Source: Acidobacteriota bacterium (GTDB lineage Bacteria; Acidobacteriota; Terriglobia; Terriglobales; Acidobacteriaceae). Taken from it: a stretch of 34,449 bases of DNA. Made by a program: the position numbers and the translations under genes. The stretch spans positions 1 to 34,449 of the forward strand of contig JABDHA010000044.1 of NCBI GenBank assembly GCA_013285705.1, written 5' to 3'. The notes under the pieces are model-generated. The model worked only from the letters and a program-made list of their open reading frames with translations, ran no database searches and was not told where the DNA came from. Numbering within the stretch: the stretch's first letter is position 1; each line of letters begins with the position of its first letter. Shown here one piece after another: positions 8,428 through 16,245 of the stretch.

Positions 8428-10076
8428 CTGCGCGCAGGCATTCATCGTCCTCGATATCGAATTCTCTCGTTTTCCATCGATCCGATGAGAAAAATGATGA
8501 TGTCCGAAAAGCGCGAGTTTTACGGACCGACAGATGGGACAATCTTGATATGGAGCTACCTGATCACAGCGTTTATTACCGGGCCTTACAGAGCAGAGAT
8601 GCCCGTTTCGACGGTCTGATCTACGTAGGTGTCAAATCCACAGGCATCTATTGTCGCCCGATCTGTCCAGCGCGGACGCCGAAAATTGAGAACTGCCGTT
8701 TCTATGGTTCAGCTGCGGCGGCTCAAGATGCCGGCTTTCGCCCGTGCCTTCGTTGCCGTCCCGAGAGCGCTCCGGATCTGGCGTCCTGGCGCGGCACATC
8801 GAATACAGTCTCTCGAGCATTGGCTCTCATCGCCGAAGGTGCTCTTGACGGTGCGAAGGCAAGCGTCGAGAAGTTAGCGGCACGTCTCGGAGTAGGCGAA
8901 CGGCAACTCAGGCGCCTCTTCCTTCAACATCTCGGCGCTTCGCCGGTCTCAGTAGCTCAAACGCGTCGAGTGCTTTTTGCCAAGCAACTTATTCATGAAA
9001 CGCAGCTGCCTATGACCGAAGTGGCATTGGCAGCCGGGTTTGGCAGCCTGCGACGGTTCAATGAGACATTTCACAAACTCTACCATCGTCCTCCGAGCGC
9101 CCTGCGACGGAAAACGTCGAACAGTCGTGCAGGAAACAATGCTGGGGTGACTTTGCGGATTCGATATCGATCGCCTTATGACTGGGATTCGATTCTCTCC
9201 TTTCTCCAGGCGCGTACAATTCCAGGTGTCGAAGTCGTGGAGAACGGACGCTATTTGCGTACTGTCGATATCGATGGACACACTGGAAGTGTGGAGGTGG
9301 CTCACCAACCTGACCGGCAAAGCCTGGGCGTCACAATCCGCTTCCCGAATGTGAAATCGTTGCCCACGATTGTCGCGCGGGTTCGACGTCTTTTCGATGT
9401 AGGGGCCGATATCGAGACAATTGACGCACACTTATCAAGTGATCCATTACTCGCACCACTGGTAGCACAGCGGCCCGGCCTACGTGCCCCTGGCGGATGG
9501 AACGGATTTGAAATCGCGGTGCGCGCTGTTCTTGGTCAGCAGATCAGCGTTGCCGCAGCACGTCGACTCGCGGGGCAACTGGTTGCATTGCATGGCAAAG
9601 AATTGCCGATGGAACAAAGAATCTACCCAGGACTAATTTACGTATTTCCTACCCCTCAACGGTTGGCCTCCGCGAAGTCTCTCGGTCTGGCAATGCCCGC
9701 AGCACGTCAATCATCACTGAAGGCAATGGCTGAAGCCACCGTAGCAAACCCGAATTTGTTCCGTCCGCTTGGGAGTATCGAAGAAACCGTCGAACGGCTG
9801 CGCATGATCCGCGGCGTCGGTGACTGGACGGCCCACTATATTGCCCTACGTGCCATCCGAGAAACGGATGCATTCCCCGCGTCGGACATCGGTCTGCTTC
9901 GCGGCGCGGGGACCATAGTTGGAGAGAAACCAACCTCAGCTTACCTGCTCGTCCGTGCACGATCGTGGCGTCCCTGGCGCGCCTACGCAGCCCAACATCT
10001 CTGGGCGGCAGATCCGGCTTCACTCTCAAAGCGATCAGCATCGTTTGAGACTAGGGCGACCCTTCACAAATTCTGA
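8424..10076 (+). CDS. Ada-AlkA fusion: methylphosphotriester-sensing activator and 3-methyladenine DNA glycosylase
   Basis: 550 residues from the ATG that overlaps the previous stop, or 508 if translation starts at the ATG at 8550; the first 42 residues are low-complexity and not part of the family. Domains in order: Ada zinc domain (about 50-118) with the four zinc cysteines Cys77, Cys81, Cys108 and Cys111, Cys77 corresponding to the methyl-accepting Cys38 of E. coli Ada; AraC-type helix-turn-helix (about 125-228); AlkA N-terminal domain (about 243-330); and HhH-GPD glycosylase (about 355-530) with IRGVGDW as the hairpin and Asp488 (FPASDIGL) as the catalytic aspartate. It senses methyl phosphotriesters, activates transcription and excises alkylated purines. 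The Ada methylguanine domain is missing and is supplied by the next gene. This Ada-AlkA architecture is known from other bacteria. Confidence 0.95.
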   Translation: MTARRHSSSSISNSLVFHRSDEKNDDVRKARVLRTDRWDNLDMELPDHSVYYRALQSRDARFDGLIYVGVKSTGIYCRPICPARTPKIENCRFYGSAAAAQDAGFRPCLRCRPESAPDLASWRGTSNTVSRALALIAEGALDGAKASVEKLAARLGVGERQLRRLFLQHLGASPVSVAQTRRVLFAKQLIHETQLPMTEVALAAGFGSLRRFNETFHKLYHRPPSALRRKTSNSRAGNNAGVTLRIRYRSPYDWDSILSFLQARTIPGVEVVENGRYLRTVDIDGHTGSVEVAHQPDRQSLGVTIRFPNVKSLPTIVARVRRLFDVGADIETIDAHLSSDPLLAPLVAQRPGLRAPGGWNGFEIAVRAVLGQQISVAAARRLAGQLVALHGKELPMEQRIYPGLIYVFPTPQRLASAKSLGLAMPAARQSSLKAMAEATVANPNLFRPLGSIEETVERLRMIRGVGDWTAHYIALRAIRETDAFPASDIGLLRGAGTIVGEKPTSAYLLVRARSWRPWRAYAAQHLWAADPASLSKRSASFETRATLHKF

Positions 10077-10122
10077 ACAGCTACCTATGGAACGACTTCG
10101 TCAATTCCAGAAAGGAAAGACA

Positions 10123-10626
10123 ATGAAACTGTTCTATAAAATCATGAACTCTCCAGTCGGAAAATTAAAGCTTGTAGCGAGCGACAAAGGGCTTGTCGCT
10201 ATTCTCTGGGAGAATGACAATCCGCGCCGAGTGCGGCTAGGTGATCTCGTCGGGGACGGAAAACACCCCATTCTTCGCGAAACTGAACGCCAACTGGAAG
10301 AGTATTTTGCGGGAAAGCGCAAATCGTTCTCGCTCGCTCTCGACATGAGAGGTACTCGATTTCAGAACGATGTTTGGGAGGCCCTTCTGGCCATACCATT
10401 CGGTGAAACGCGGAGCTATGGGCAACTTGCGAAACAGCTGGGAAATCCCAAAGCTACGCGAGCGGTGGGCGCAGCCAATGGCAGAAATCCGATTTCGATC
10501 GTTGTCCCATGCCATCGTGTAATCGGATCATCTGGCAAATTAACAGGGTTCGCAGGTGGTCTCGAAACGAAAGCACACCTGCTGGAGTTGGAAGCCAGGA
10601 ATGGTAACTTGCTCAAGTCGAAGTGA
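10123..10626 (+). CDS. ogt: Methylated-DNA-[protein]-cysteine S-methyltransferase
   Basis: A 167-residue suicide methyltransferase that moves the methyl group from O6-methylguanine to its own cysteine. The active site VVPCHRVIG gives Cys130, followed by the GKLTGFAGG helix-turn segment. The helix-turn-helix lies in TRSYGQLAKQLGNPKATRAVGAANGRNP, where Arg113 is the expected arginine finger. The length is normal for the family. The start was chosen because AGAAAGGAAAG lies just upstream; an in-frame ATG at 10087 would add twelve residues. It lies 46 bases after the Ada-AlkA gene and supplies the domain that the fusion protein lacks, so the three genes together cover the functions of E. coli Ada, AlkA and Ogt. 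Confidence 0.95.
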   Translation: MKLFYKIMNSPVGKLKLVASDKGLVAILWENDNPRRVRLGDLVGDGKHPILRETERQLEEYFAGKRKSFSLALDMRGTRFQNDVWEALLAIPFGETRSYGQLAKQLGNPKATRAVGAANGRNPISIVVPCHRVIGSSGKLTGFAGGLETKAHLLELEARNGNLLKSK

Positions 10627-10725
10627 CACGATCGCCGGGTTTAAAGCGACGAACAGCGATCCCGACTCACTACAACCGTTCCCGCAGTGTCGGAAGCAAG
10701 AATAATCGGCAGTGGATGTTGATTA

Positions 10726-10753
10726 TGTAACTGCTCTGAAACCTCTCTGTAAC
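10726..10753 (+). promoter_or_regulatory. Three direct repeats at 11-bp pitch, candidate response-regulator autoregulation site
   Basis: TGTAAC (10726-10731), TGAAAC (10737-10742) and TGTAAC (10748-10753) are separated by exactly five bases each. OmpR/PhoB-family regulators bind direct half-sites with an 11-bp pitch, one helical turn. The array sits 54 bases in front of the OmpR-family gene at 10807, so autoregulation is the simple reading. Confidence 0.6.
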
Positions 10754-10806
10754 CTAATTTTCATTTTTCCGGCGTGCAAAGGCACTAGCCTTACAACAGG
10801 CCATTT

Positions 10807-11487
10807 ATGAATGTTCTGGTAATTGAAGATGATAAAAGGATTGCAGGTCTTGTCGAACGGGGTCTGAGAGAGAATGGGCATCAGGTATCTCTTTCCTACA
10901 ATGGGAAGGAGGGCGCGGACATGATGCTCGCGGGAAGATACGACGCCGCCTTACTCGATATTTATCTTCCAGGCATGGACGGCTTTGAGGTTTTAGAGCA
11001 GGTGCGCGCGAAGCGCTGTAAAACTCCTGTGCTGGTATTAACGGCAGTAGATGCCGTTCCAAAGATTTTGCAGGCATTCGATCTCGGCGCCGACGATTAC
11101 CTGGTAAAGCCATTTCTTCTGGAGATTTTATTGGCGCGTGTCGGCGCAATCGCACGCCGTATGCAGCGCCCAATAGAGCCGCAAGTGATCCAGGCAGGAA
11201 GCATTCTGCTGGACCGGAGCCGCGGAGTAGCGATACGCAACGGAAGACAAATTTATCTCACGCGCAAGCAGTTGGAATTGTTAGAAGTGCTGATGCGCCG
11301 CAGCGGGCTCGTCACGTCGCGGGAGCAATTGATCGAAGCCGGCTGGGGCCATCTCGCAGAAGTAAAGGAAAATACACTCGACGTCTATATTCATGGCTTG
11401 CGAGCCAAGCTCGAAGATAAGCCAGACGACAATCACACACTGATCCGGACCGTGCATGGAACCGGCTATATGTTTGTGGCAGATTAG
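10807..11487 (+). CDS. OmpR/QseB-family response regulator
   Basis: A 226-residue two-component DNA-binding regulator. The receiver domain (about 1-115) has the acidic pair Asp8/Asp9, phospho-acceptor Asp51 (LLDIYLPGMDG), Thr79 and Lys101 (VKPF). The C-terminal winged helix (about 127-224) ends with the family pattern LDVYIHGLRAKLEDK and LIRTVHGTGYMF. It is followed 11 bases later by its sensor kinase, so the two form an operon. The DNA half-sites upstream of this gene, and a second set upstream of the receptor gene at 13272, are of the type this family binds. The closest functional groups are PmrA/QseB/CopR-like; the sequence alone does not tell which signal is involved. Confidence 0.95.
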   Translation: MNVLVIEDDKRIAGLVERGLRENGHQVSLSYNGKEGADMMLAGRYDAALLDIYLPGMDGFEVLEQVRAKRCKTPVLVLTAVDAVPKILQAFDLGADDYLVKPFLLEILLARVGAIARRMQRPIEPQVIQAGSILLDRSRGVAIRNGRQIYLTRKQLELLEVLMRRSGLVTSREQLIEAGWGHLAEVKENTLDVYIHGLRAKLEDKPDDNHTLIRTVHGTGYMFVAD

Positions 11488-11498
11488 GGAACGAGTGA

Positions 11499-12923
11499 AT
11501 GCGCGATCTTTCTGTCCGGGCCAAACTCACCCTGTGGTATTTGCTGGTTACTTTCGCGGGACTGCTGCTATTTGGAGTGCTGTCTTATGGAGCTCTGCGC
11601 TTTGCCCTGTTCCAGGGCAAGAAGTCGCACCTGCGGGGTCGCGAACAGCGATTGATTCAATTTCTCGAAGACAATAAGGCAGAACACACACCATTGCCGC
11701 TGTCCGAGCAGCTTCACAACTATGCCATCGTCACCCACGAAGGGAATCTGTTTGAGATTCGCAATCCAAATGGAAGTTTATTATTTCCACTCACAGTAAA
11801 CAGTGCAGACAGGATATTGCCTGACTCGAAAGACTGTAGCCAGACAGTTTTCTTCTTCCAGCAACTGGAACATCTACCGGCGATGGTGATGTGTCACTCG
11901 ATCCTGCTGAATGGGCAGCCGGCACGCCTCTACCTCGGGGGCCTGCTGGATGAAGAGTTTTACATGCTGCGCATTTACCGTAGTGCGCTTTTGCTGCTGA
12001 TGCCGGGGCTGCTGAGCCTGGCAGCCATCAGCGGTTATCTATTGAGTCGCCATGCGTTGAAGTCGGTGGATCGCATGATGAAGGCGGCGGTGAACATCGG
12101 CATCGGCAACTTGTCAGCACGATTGCCGGTGCCTGCTGCAAAAGACGAGATTCAGCATCTTGCGGTGGCATGGAACCAGTTATTAGGCAGGCTTGAGACG
12201 GCGGTCTCCCGCCTCAGCAAGTTTTCCGCAGATGTATCGCATGATCTGAGAACCTCGATCACTGTGATTCTGGCCACTGCCCAGCTTTCGCTCCACCGGC
12301 GCCATTCCGAAGAGGAGTATCGCGAGGACTTGAACAGGGTCGTGACGGAATGCCGCACGGCTTCTACGTTGCTGGACGCGCTGCTCGCATTGGCACGGAG
12401 CGATACCTTTAGCCACGAGGTTGCTTTTCAGCGTATCAATATCTGTGAACTAGTGATCAACGGTTGCAGGAGGGTTGAAGACCTAGCGGAGTCCAGCGGA
12501 ATCATACTGGACTGGCATCTTCCGGAAGAAGCCGTATACATCGAGGGAGATGAGCTCCTGCTGCAACGGCTGTTAGGAATCCTTCTAGATAACGCGATCA
12601 AATATACTCCCGAACACGGAGAGATTAGGGCGGCAGTTTCGCGAACGGAAAATGAGGTTGTCGTGACAGTATGCGACACCGGCATCGGAATGTCAGAAGA
12701 TGTCCGACAGCGTGTCTTCGAGCGGTATTATCAGGCGGATCTCCGGGAGAGAAAGACACAGGCCGGTAATGGATTAGGTCTGGCGATTGCCCGATGGATT
12801 GCTGATGCGCATCAGGCAGAACTCACCGTTGAGAGCATTCCCCTGAACGGCTCTGTCTTTCAGGTCAAGTTTCCCGTGGCCATGGATTCCTATTCTGCTG
12901 CTTTGCGCGAGCAGATGGTGTAA
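11499..12923 (+). CDS. Sensor histidine kinase
   Basis: A 474-residue membrane kinase. Transmembrane helices lie at about 10-33 and 162-183, enclosing a periplasmic sensor of about 130 residues without a recognised metal-binding motif (Cys113 and Cys132 are its only visible cysteines). HAMP lies at about 184-238, the H-box at about 243-252 with phospho-accepting His248 (DVSHDLRT), the N-box around Asn365 (LLDNAIKY), G1 at about 393-397 (DTGIG) and G2 at about 424-428 (NGLGL). All catalytic blocks are intact. It is co-transcribed with the response regulator and should phosphorylate Asp51 of that protein. The signal is unknown, but the adjacent TonB-dependent receptor suggests a nutrient or metal in the envelope. 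Confidence 0.95.
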   Translation: MRDLSVRAKLTLWYLLVTFAGLLLFGVLSYGALRFALFQGKKSHLRGREQRLIQFLEDNKAEHTPLPLSEQLHNYAIVTHEGNLFEIRNPNGSLLFPLTVNSADRILPDSKDCSQTVFFFQQLEHLPAMVMCHSILLNGQPARLYLGGLLDEEFYMLRIYRSALLLLMPGLLSLAAISGYLLSRHALKSVDRMMKAAVNIGIGNLSARLPVPAAKDEIQHLAVAWNQLLGRLETAVSRLSKFSADVSHDLRTSITVILATAQLSLHRRHSEEEYREDLNRVVTECRTASTLLDALLALARSDTFSHEVAFQRINICELVINGCRRVEDLAESSGIILDWHLPEEAVYIEGDELLLQRLLGILLDNAIKYTPEHGEIRAAVSRTENEVVVTVCDTGIGMSEDVRQRVFERYYQADLRERKTQAGNGLGLAIARWIADAHQAELTVESIPLNGSVFQVKFPVAMDSYSAALREQMV

Positions 12924-13271
12924 CGCCACCAACTCAAATGCCGTGTCTTACCTTCTTCGTTCCGTTTCAGCTTAAAAAAAGCTGAAATTAGCCTTAAGGA
13001 AAACTGAACGGCGGAACGTCATCCTGACTCCAGTTAGCCGAGCATACCTGTCGTTGAACTATGGGTGTCAATCCCGCGTTCGAAGAAAATATGCAATGGA
13101 ATCAAGGTCTTTCATACCCTGCTGCCATCAAGAGCTGTGAGTGAAATCCGCTCCTGATTGCCGCTGGCCATTGTCCTCGTCGTGCCATACATAGGGTGTA
13201 ACACCACTTTCACATTCGACAGTTACGTTTGCGGAACTGCCCAGACTGAACGTTATTTTTTGGAGGAATGA
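12924..13271. other. Leader region between the sensor kinase and a TonB-dependent receptor
   Basis: 348 bases without a believable gene. Near its left end is a set of four direct repeats overlapping a perfect hairpin (described separately). The remaining 260 bases up to the GGAGGA ribosome site at 13262-13267 are unusually long for a simple leader. I could not match them to a known riboswitch; the GTGAGTGAAATCCG stretch near 13138 faintly resembles part of a cobalamin core, but the rest is missing. Confidence 0.5.
12965..13009 (+). promoter_or_regulatory. Four PmrA-box-like direct repeats overlapping a perfect dyad
   Basis: CTTAAA (12971-12976), CTGAAA (12982-12987), CTTAAG (12993-12998) and CTGAAC (13004-13009) follow each other with exactly five bases between them, giving an 11-bp pitch. 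CTTAAG-N5-CTTAAG is the published PmrA box of enterobacteria. The first two also form part of a perfect 9-bp inverted repeat (12965-12973 with 12979-12987, loop of five). No T-run follows the dyad, so a regulator site is likelier than a terminator. It probably controls the receptor at 13272. Confidence 0.6.
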
Positions 13272-15830
13272 TTGAGACAGGATCTCTTGAAACGCTGGCG
13301 TCATGTACTCACTGTCAGCACACTTGTAATTCTTTCTATGGCCGGTCCAGTTTTAATGCGAGCGCAACAGGGAACAGATGCAACTCTGACGGGAACTATC
13401 TTGGACTCGCAGGGAAATGCTGTCCAGAACGCGGCCGTATCCGTAAAAAATGAATCGACCGCCGCCATTCGTCAGGTAACTGCTAACGCACAAGGACATT
13501 TTTCCGTTGCCGGCCTGCTTGCTGGCAAATATAGCGTCGAAGTTTCCGCGCCAGGTTTTGCCTTGACCAGCCGCACGGGTCTGCAGCTTACGGCAGCGCA
13601 GTCGCAGGACATTTCGATGACGTTAAACGTCGGAAATGTGGCACAGCAGATTGTCGTTGACGCAAGTGATTCTGACTCGATCGCATCGCAACTCTCGCCG
13701 GTACAAGCGTTGCTAAATGCACGTTCCGCTCGCTCGGAGATTTCTTCGCAGTTCATTCAGCAGTTTACGTCTCCAGTCACGGATTATGCCGAGATTATCC
13801 AGATTGTTCCCGGCACCTTTACGATCAATACCAACGGAGTCGGTCTAGGTCAGGCGACAACTTCTTTTCGTGGCTTCCAGGATGGCGAGTATGACATCAC
13901 GTGGGACGGCATTCCCTTTCAAGACACCAATACCCCGAGCCACCACTCCTGGGCCTTCTTTCCCGGACAGTGGATCGGTGGCGTAGACTTCGATCGCAGC
14001 CCCGGTTCAGCCTCTACGATTGGTCCCACCCCATTCGGGGGATCGGTCAATCTCTTATCCAAAGATGTGCCATTGCAGCAAGGCGTGCGCGGCACCGTTT
14101 CCTATGGCTCTTTCAATACTCTTCTGGTGGATGGCGAGTATGACTCAGGCAGCATCGGCGCTAATCATAAAACCAGCTTGTCACTCGATGTGCACAGGCT
14201 TACTTCGGATGGCTTCCAGACCTTTAACTATCAAACGCGCAATGCAGGAGATATCAAGGTTCAGTACCAATTCTCAGATAAGACCATTCTGACTGGGTTC
14301 AGCGGTGTCGTCATGCTCGATGCCAATACTCCTGATGCTAACTTACCGACACGCGCCCAGGTAGATCAGTTTGGGTACAATTATCTGCTGAATAACATTC
14401 CAAACGATCCTTCTAACTATCACTACAACCTTAACCATGTCCCGACGGATTTTGAGTATGTCGGTCTCCGATCGCAGCTTGGCCATGGCTGGAGCCTGGA
14501 TGTTAAGCCTTATACCTACAGCTACTATAATCACCAGAACTACACCAACGTTGGCTCGGTCACATCTATTACAGATACGCCAACCAGCGAGACCCCAGAT
14601 GGATTCTGCGCGACGCCGGTAAAAGGCAGACTTCCATGCGGTATCGACAAGCTGAATAGCTATCGACAATATGGTGAGACCAGCACACTTAGCCAAACAT
14701 CCCAATATGGCGTCTTCCGTACTGGTCTCTGGTACAACTGGTCAACAACCAACCGCTTCCAGTTTCCGTCCGATCCGACTACCGGCATGGATCAGGTGCT
14801 GCCAAACTTTCATGAACGGTATTACACCAACATCTACCAGCCGTTCGCTGAGTATGAATATCATGCAACCCGGAAACTTATGGTTACCGGCGGTCTAAAG
14901 TTAGCGCACTACAATCAGAGCTTCACGCAGTATGCCGATGATGGCAAAGTAGTTGGCAATCTCGGCGGAGCACCTTCGATTACAAACGAAGCTGGTTACA
15001 GCTCATGGCTCCCCTCTGTCGATGCGAACTACCGCATTAAGAATAACTGGTCGGTCTACGGTCAATTCTCCAAGGGAAGCATCATTCCTCCGACCAGCGT
15101 TTTCGATGTGACCGATGGGCGTGTTGGAAATCTACCGAAGCCGACAGGGGTATCGACCTATCAGACCGGCTCTGTTTTGAAGCTCAGGAGGGTCATGGTA
15201 GATGGCGACGCTTACTACATCAAGTTTCAGAACGCATACAGTTCTTTCACTCCCACGGATGGTAGTGACACGATTTATTTTCTCGGGCCCGACTCCATTA
15301 CCAAGGGCATAGAGTTGGAAACCAACATTAATATTACGCAGGGCCTTAGCTTTTACGCGAATGGAACCGTTGGTAGAGCAACCTATACCGGCACGGGGGT
15401 GCCTTCAGGACTTTGGGTAACTAACACTCCATCAAATACCCAAGGATATGGTCTTACCTATCAAAATAAGAATCTCGATCTGGGCATATTTGATAAGCGT
15501 ATTGGCCCTCAATGGAACGACAACGGTTCTTATCACAACCAGGTCTATACAGATTCATTCAGCCTCGTGAACTTGTTTCTCAACTACACCGTCAGAAATA
15601 GCTCACGTTTCGATCACACCAAGATCGGGCTGAGCTTCAACAATCTGCTGAACACCCATGACATTGTTGGTGTGGTTCCGGCAGGCAATCCAGTGCCGGC
15701 AATACTGCCTGATGGCACGCAATCGTCTTACATCGCAACGACGGCCATATCAGGAGGAGATCAGTTGACGCAGACACCAGGACGTAGCGTTATGCTCACA
15801 ATTACCTTTGGCTACGGAGGCGGTCGGTAA
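13272..15830 (+). CDS. TonB-dependent outer-membrane receptor with carboxypeptidase-regulatory-like N-terminus
   Basis: 852 residues from a TTG codon at 13272, placed four bases after GGAGGA. The ATG at 13268 is in another frame and gives only 61 residues, and a later in-frame ATG would cut off the signal peptide, so the TTG is preferred. Order: signal peptide (about 1-32), CarboxypepD_reg-like beta-sandwich (about 36-118), plug domain (about 155-265, with SFRGFQDGEYDITWDGIPF and GGSVNLLSKD) and a beta-barrel rich in aromatic/polar alternation to the end. It lies downstream of a two-component pair, from which it probably receives its control, and ends at a strong terminator. The substrate is unknown; the shape suggests uptake of a siderophore-like or other bulky metal complex. 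Confidence 0.9.
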   Translation: MRQDLLKRWRHVLTVSTLVILSMAGPVLMRAQQGTDATLTGTILDSQGNAVQNAAVSVKNESTAAIRQVTANAQGHFSVAGLLAGKYSVEVSAPGFALTSRTGLQLTAAQSQDISMTLNVGNVAQQIVVDASDSDSIASQLSPVQALLNARSARSEISSQFIQQFTSPVTDYAEIIQIVPGTFTINTNGVGLGQATTSFRGFQDGEYDITWDGIPFQDTNTPSHHSWAFFPGQWIGGVDFDRSPGSASTIGPTPFGGSVNLLSKDVPLQQGVRGTVSYGSFNTLLVDGEYDSGSIGANHKTSLSLDVHRLTSDGFQTFNYQTRNAGDIKVQYQFSDKTILTGFSGVVMLDANTPDANLPTRAQVDQFGYNYLLNNIPNDPSNYHYNLNHVPTDFEYVGLRSQLGHGWSLDVKPYTYSYYNHQNYTNVGSVTSITDTPTSETPDGFCATPVKGRLPCGIDKLNSYRQYGETSTLSQTSQYGVFRTGLWYNWSTTNRFQFPSDPTTGMDQVLPNFHERYYTNIYQPFAEYEYHATRKLMVTGGLKLAHYNQSFTQYADDGKVVGNLGGAPSITNEAGYSSWLPSVDANYRIKNNWSVYGQFSKGSIIPPTSVFDVTDGRVGNLPKPTGVSTYQTGSVLKLRRVMVDGDAYYIKFQNAYSSFTPTDGSDTIYFLGPDSITKGIELETNINITQGLSFYANGTVGRATYTGTGVPSGLWVTNTPSNTQGYGLTYQNKNLDLGIFDKRIGPQWNDNGSYHNQVYTDSFSLVNLFLNYTVRNSSRFDHTKIGLSFNNLLNTHDIVGVVPAGNPVPAILPDGTQSSYIATTAISGGDQLTQTPGRSVMLTITFGYGGGR

Positions 15831-15861
15831 GGTACCAAGCGACTTCCAGCACCTAAGGCAC

Positions 15862-15904
15862 GTTGGCGAGAAGGATAAACATCTCCTTCTCGCCAACTTT
15901 TTCT
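15862..15904 (+). terminator. Rho-independent terminator after the TonB-dependent receptor
   Basis: A perfect 14-bp stem (GTTGGCGAGAAGGA at 15862-15875 with its complement at 15884-15897) closes an eight-base loop and is followed directly by TTTTTCT. It ends transcription of the receptor gene and insulates the riboswitch downstream. Confidence 0.95.
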
Positions 15905-15982
15905 ATTTGCTGAAAGAAGCGGTTCTTAGCCAGCTCAACTTTTCCTCATCGAAAATCGTGATATGGTGAGTCTGACATTCTT

Positions 15983-16155
15983 CTGGGTGCCCGCGAGGGC
16001 ATAACAGGGAAGCCGGTGAGAGTCCGGCACGGTCCCGCCACTGTAATCAGGACAATGGATCTTCCAATAAGCCACTCGGAGACACCCGGGGAAGGTGGAT
16101 GATCTGAAGCCGCTCGCAAACGGCTTCGCCTGTAAGTCAGGAGACCTACCCAGAG
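15983..16155 (+). promoter_or_regulatory. Cobalamin (AdoCbl-type) riboswitch
   Basis: The conserved core is easy to read: GGTGCC at 15986-15991, the CCGGTGAGAGTCCGG hairpin starting at 16013, then the GGTCCCGCCACTGTAA segment ending at 16046. Next come a peripheral stem GAAGCCG/CGGCTTC (16106-16112 with 16121-16127) and the 3' B12-box region GTAAGTCAGGAGACC (16132-16146). It lies about 90 bases in front of the Oar-like receptor and on the same strand. In this family, bound cobalamin lowers expression of the downstream gene, so the receptor should be made when corrinoids are scarce. Confidence 0.95.
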
Positions 16156-16216
16156 TGAATTTGTGATTCTTCTCCGCGTGGAAACGGGGACGGTCGCTCA
16201 TGAATTTCTGAGCTTC

Positions 16217-16243
16217 GCACCTTTCTTCCGCCCGATGAGGTGC
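16217..16243 (+). promoter_or_regulatory. Hairpin that hides the ribosome site, expression platform of the riboswitch
   Basis: GCACCT (16217-16222) is complementary to AGGTGC (16238-16243), which contains the Shine-Dalgarno core GAGG just before the GTG start at 16246. Folding would block translation. With the riboswitch immediately upstream and no terminator between, this points to translational control. Confidence 0.65.
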
Positions 16244-16245
16244 AT

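Noticed and set aside
8508..8515. AAAGCGCG, similar to the E. coli Ada box AAAGCGCA
   Set aside because: Lies inside the Ada-AlkA reading frame, is one base off and too short to mean much.
13040..13200. Possible degenerate cobalamin riboswitch in the leader of the 13272 receptor
   Set aside because: Only a GTGAG...AATCCG-like stretch is present; the CCCGCCACTGT segment and the B12 box are missing.
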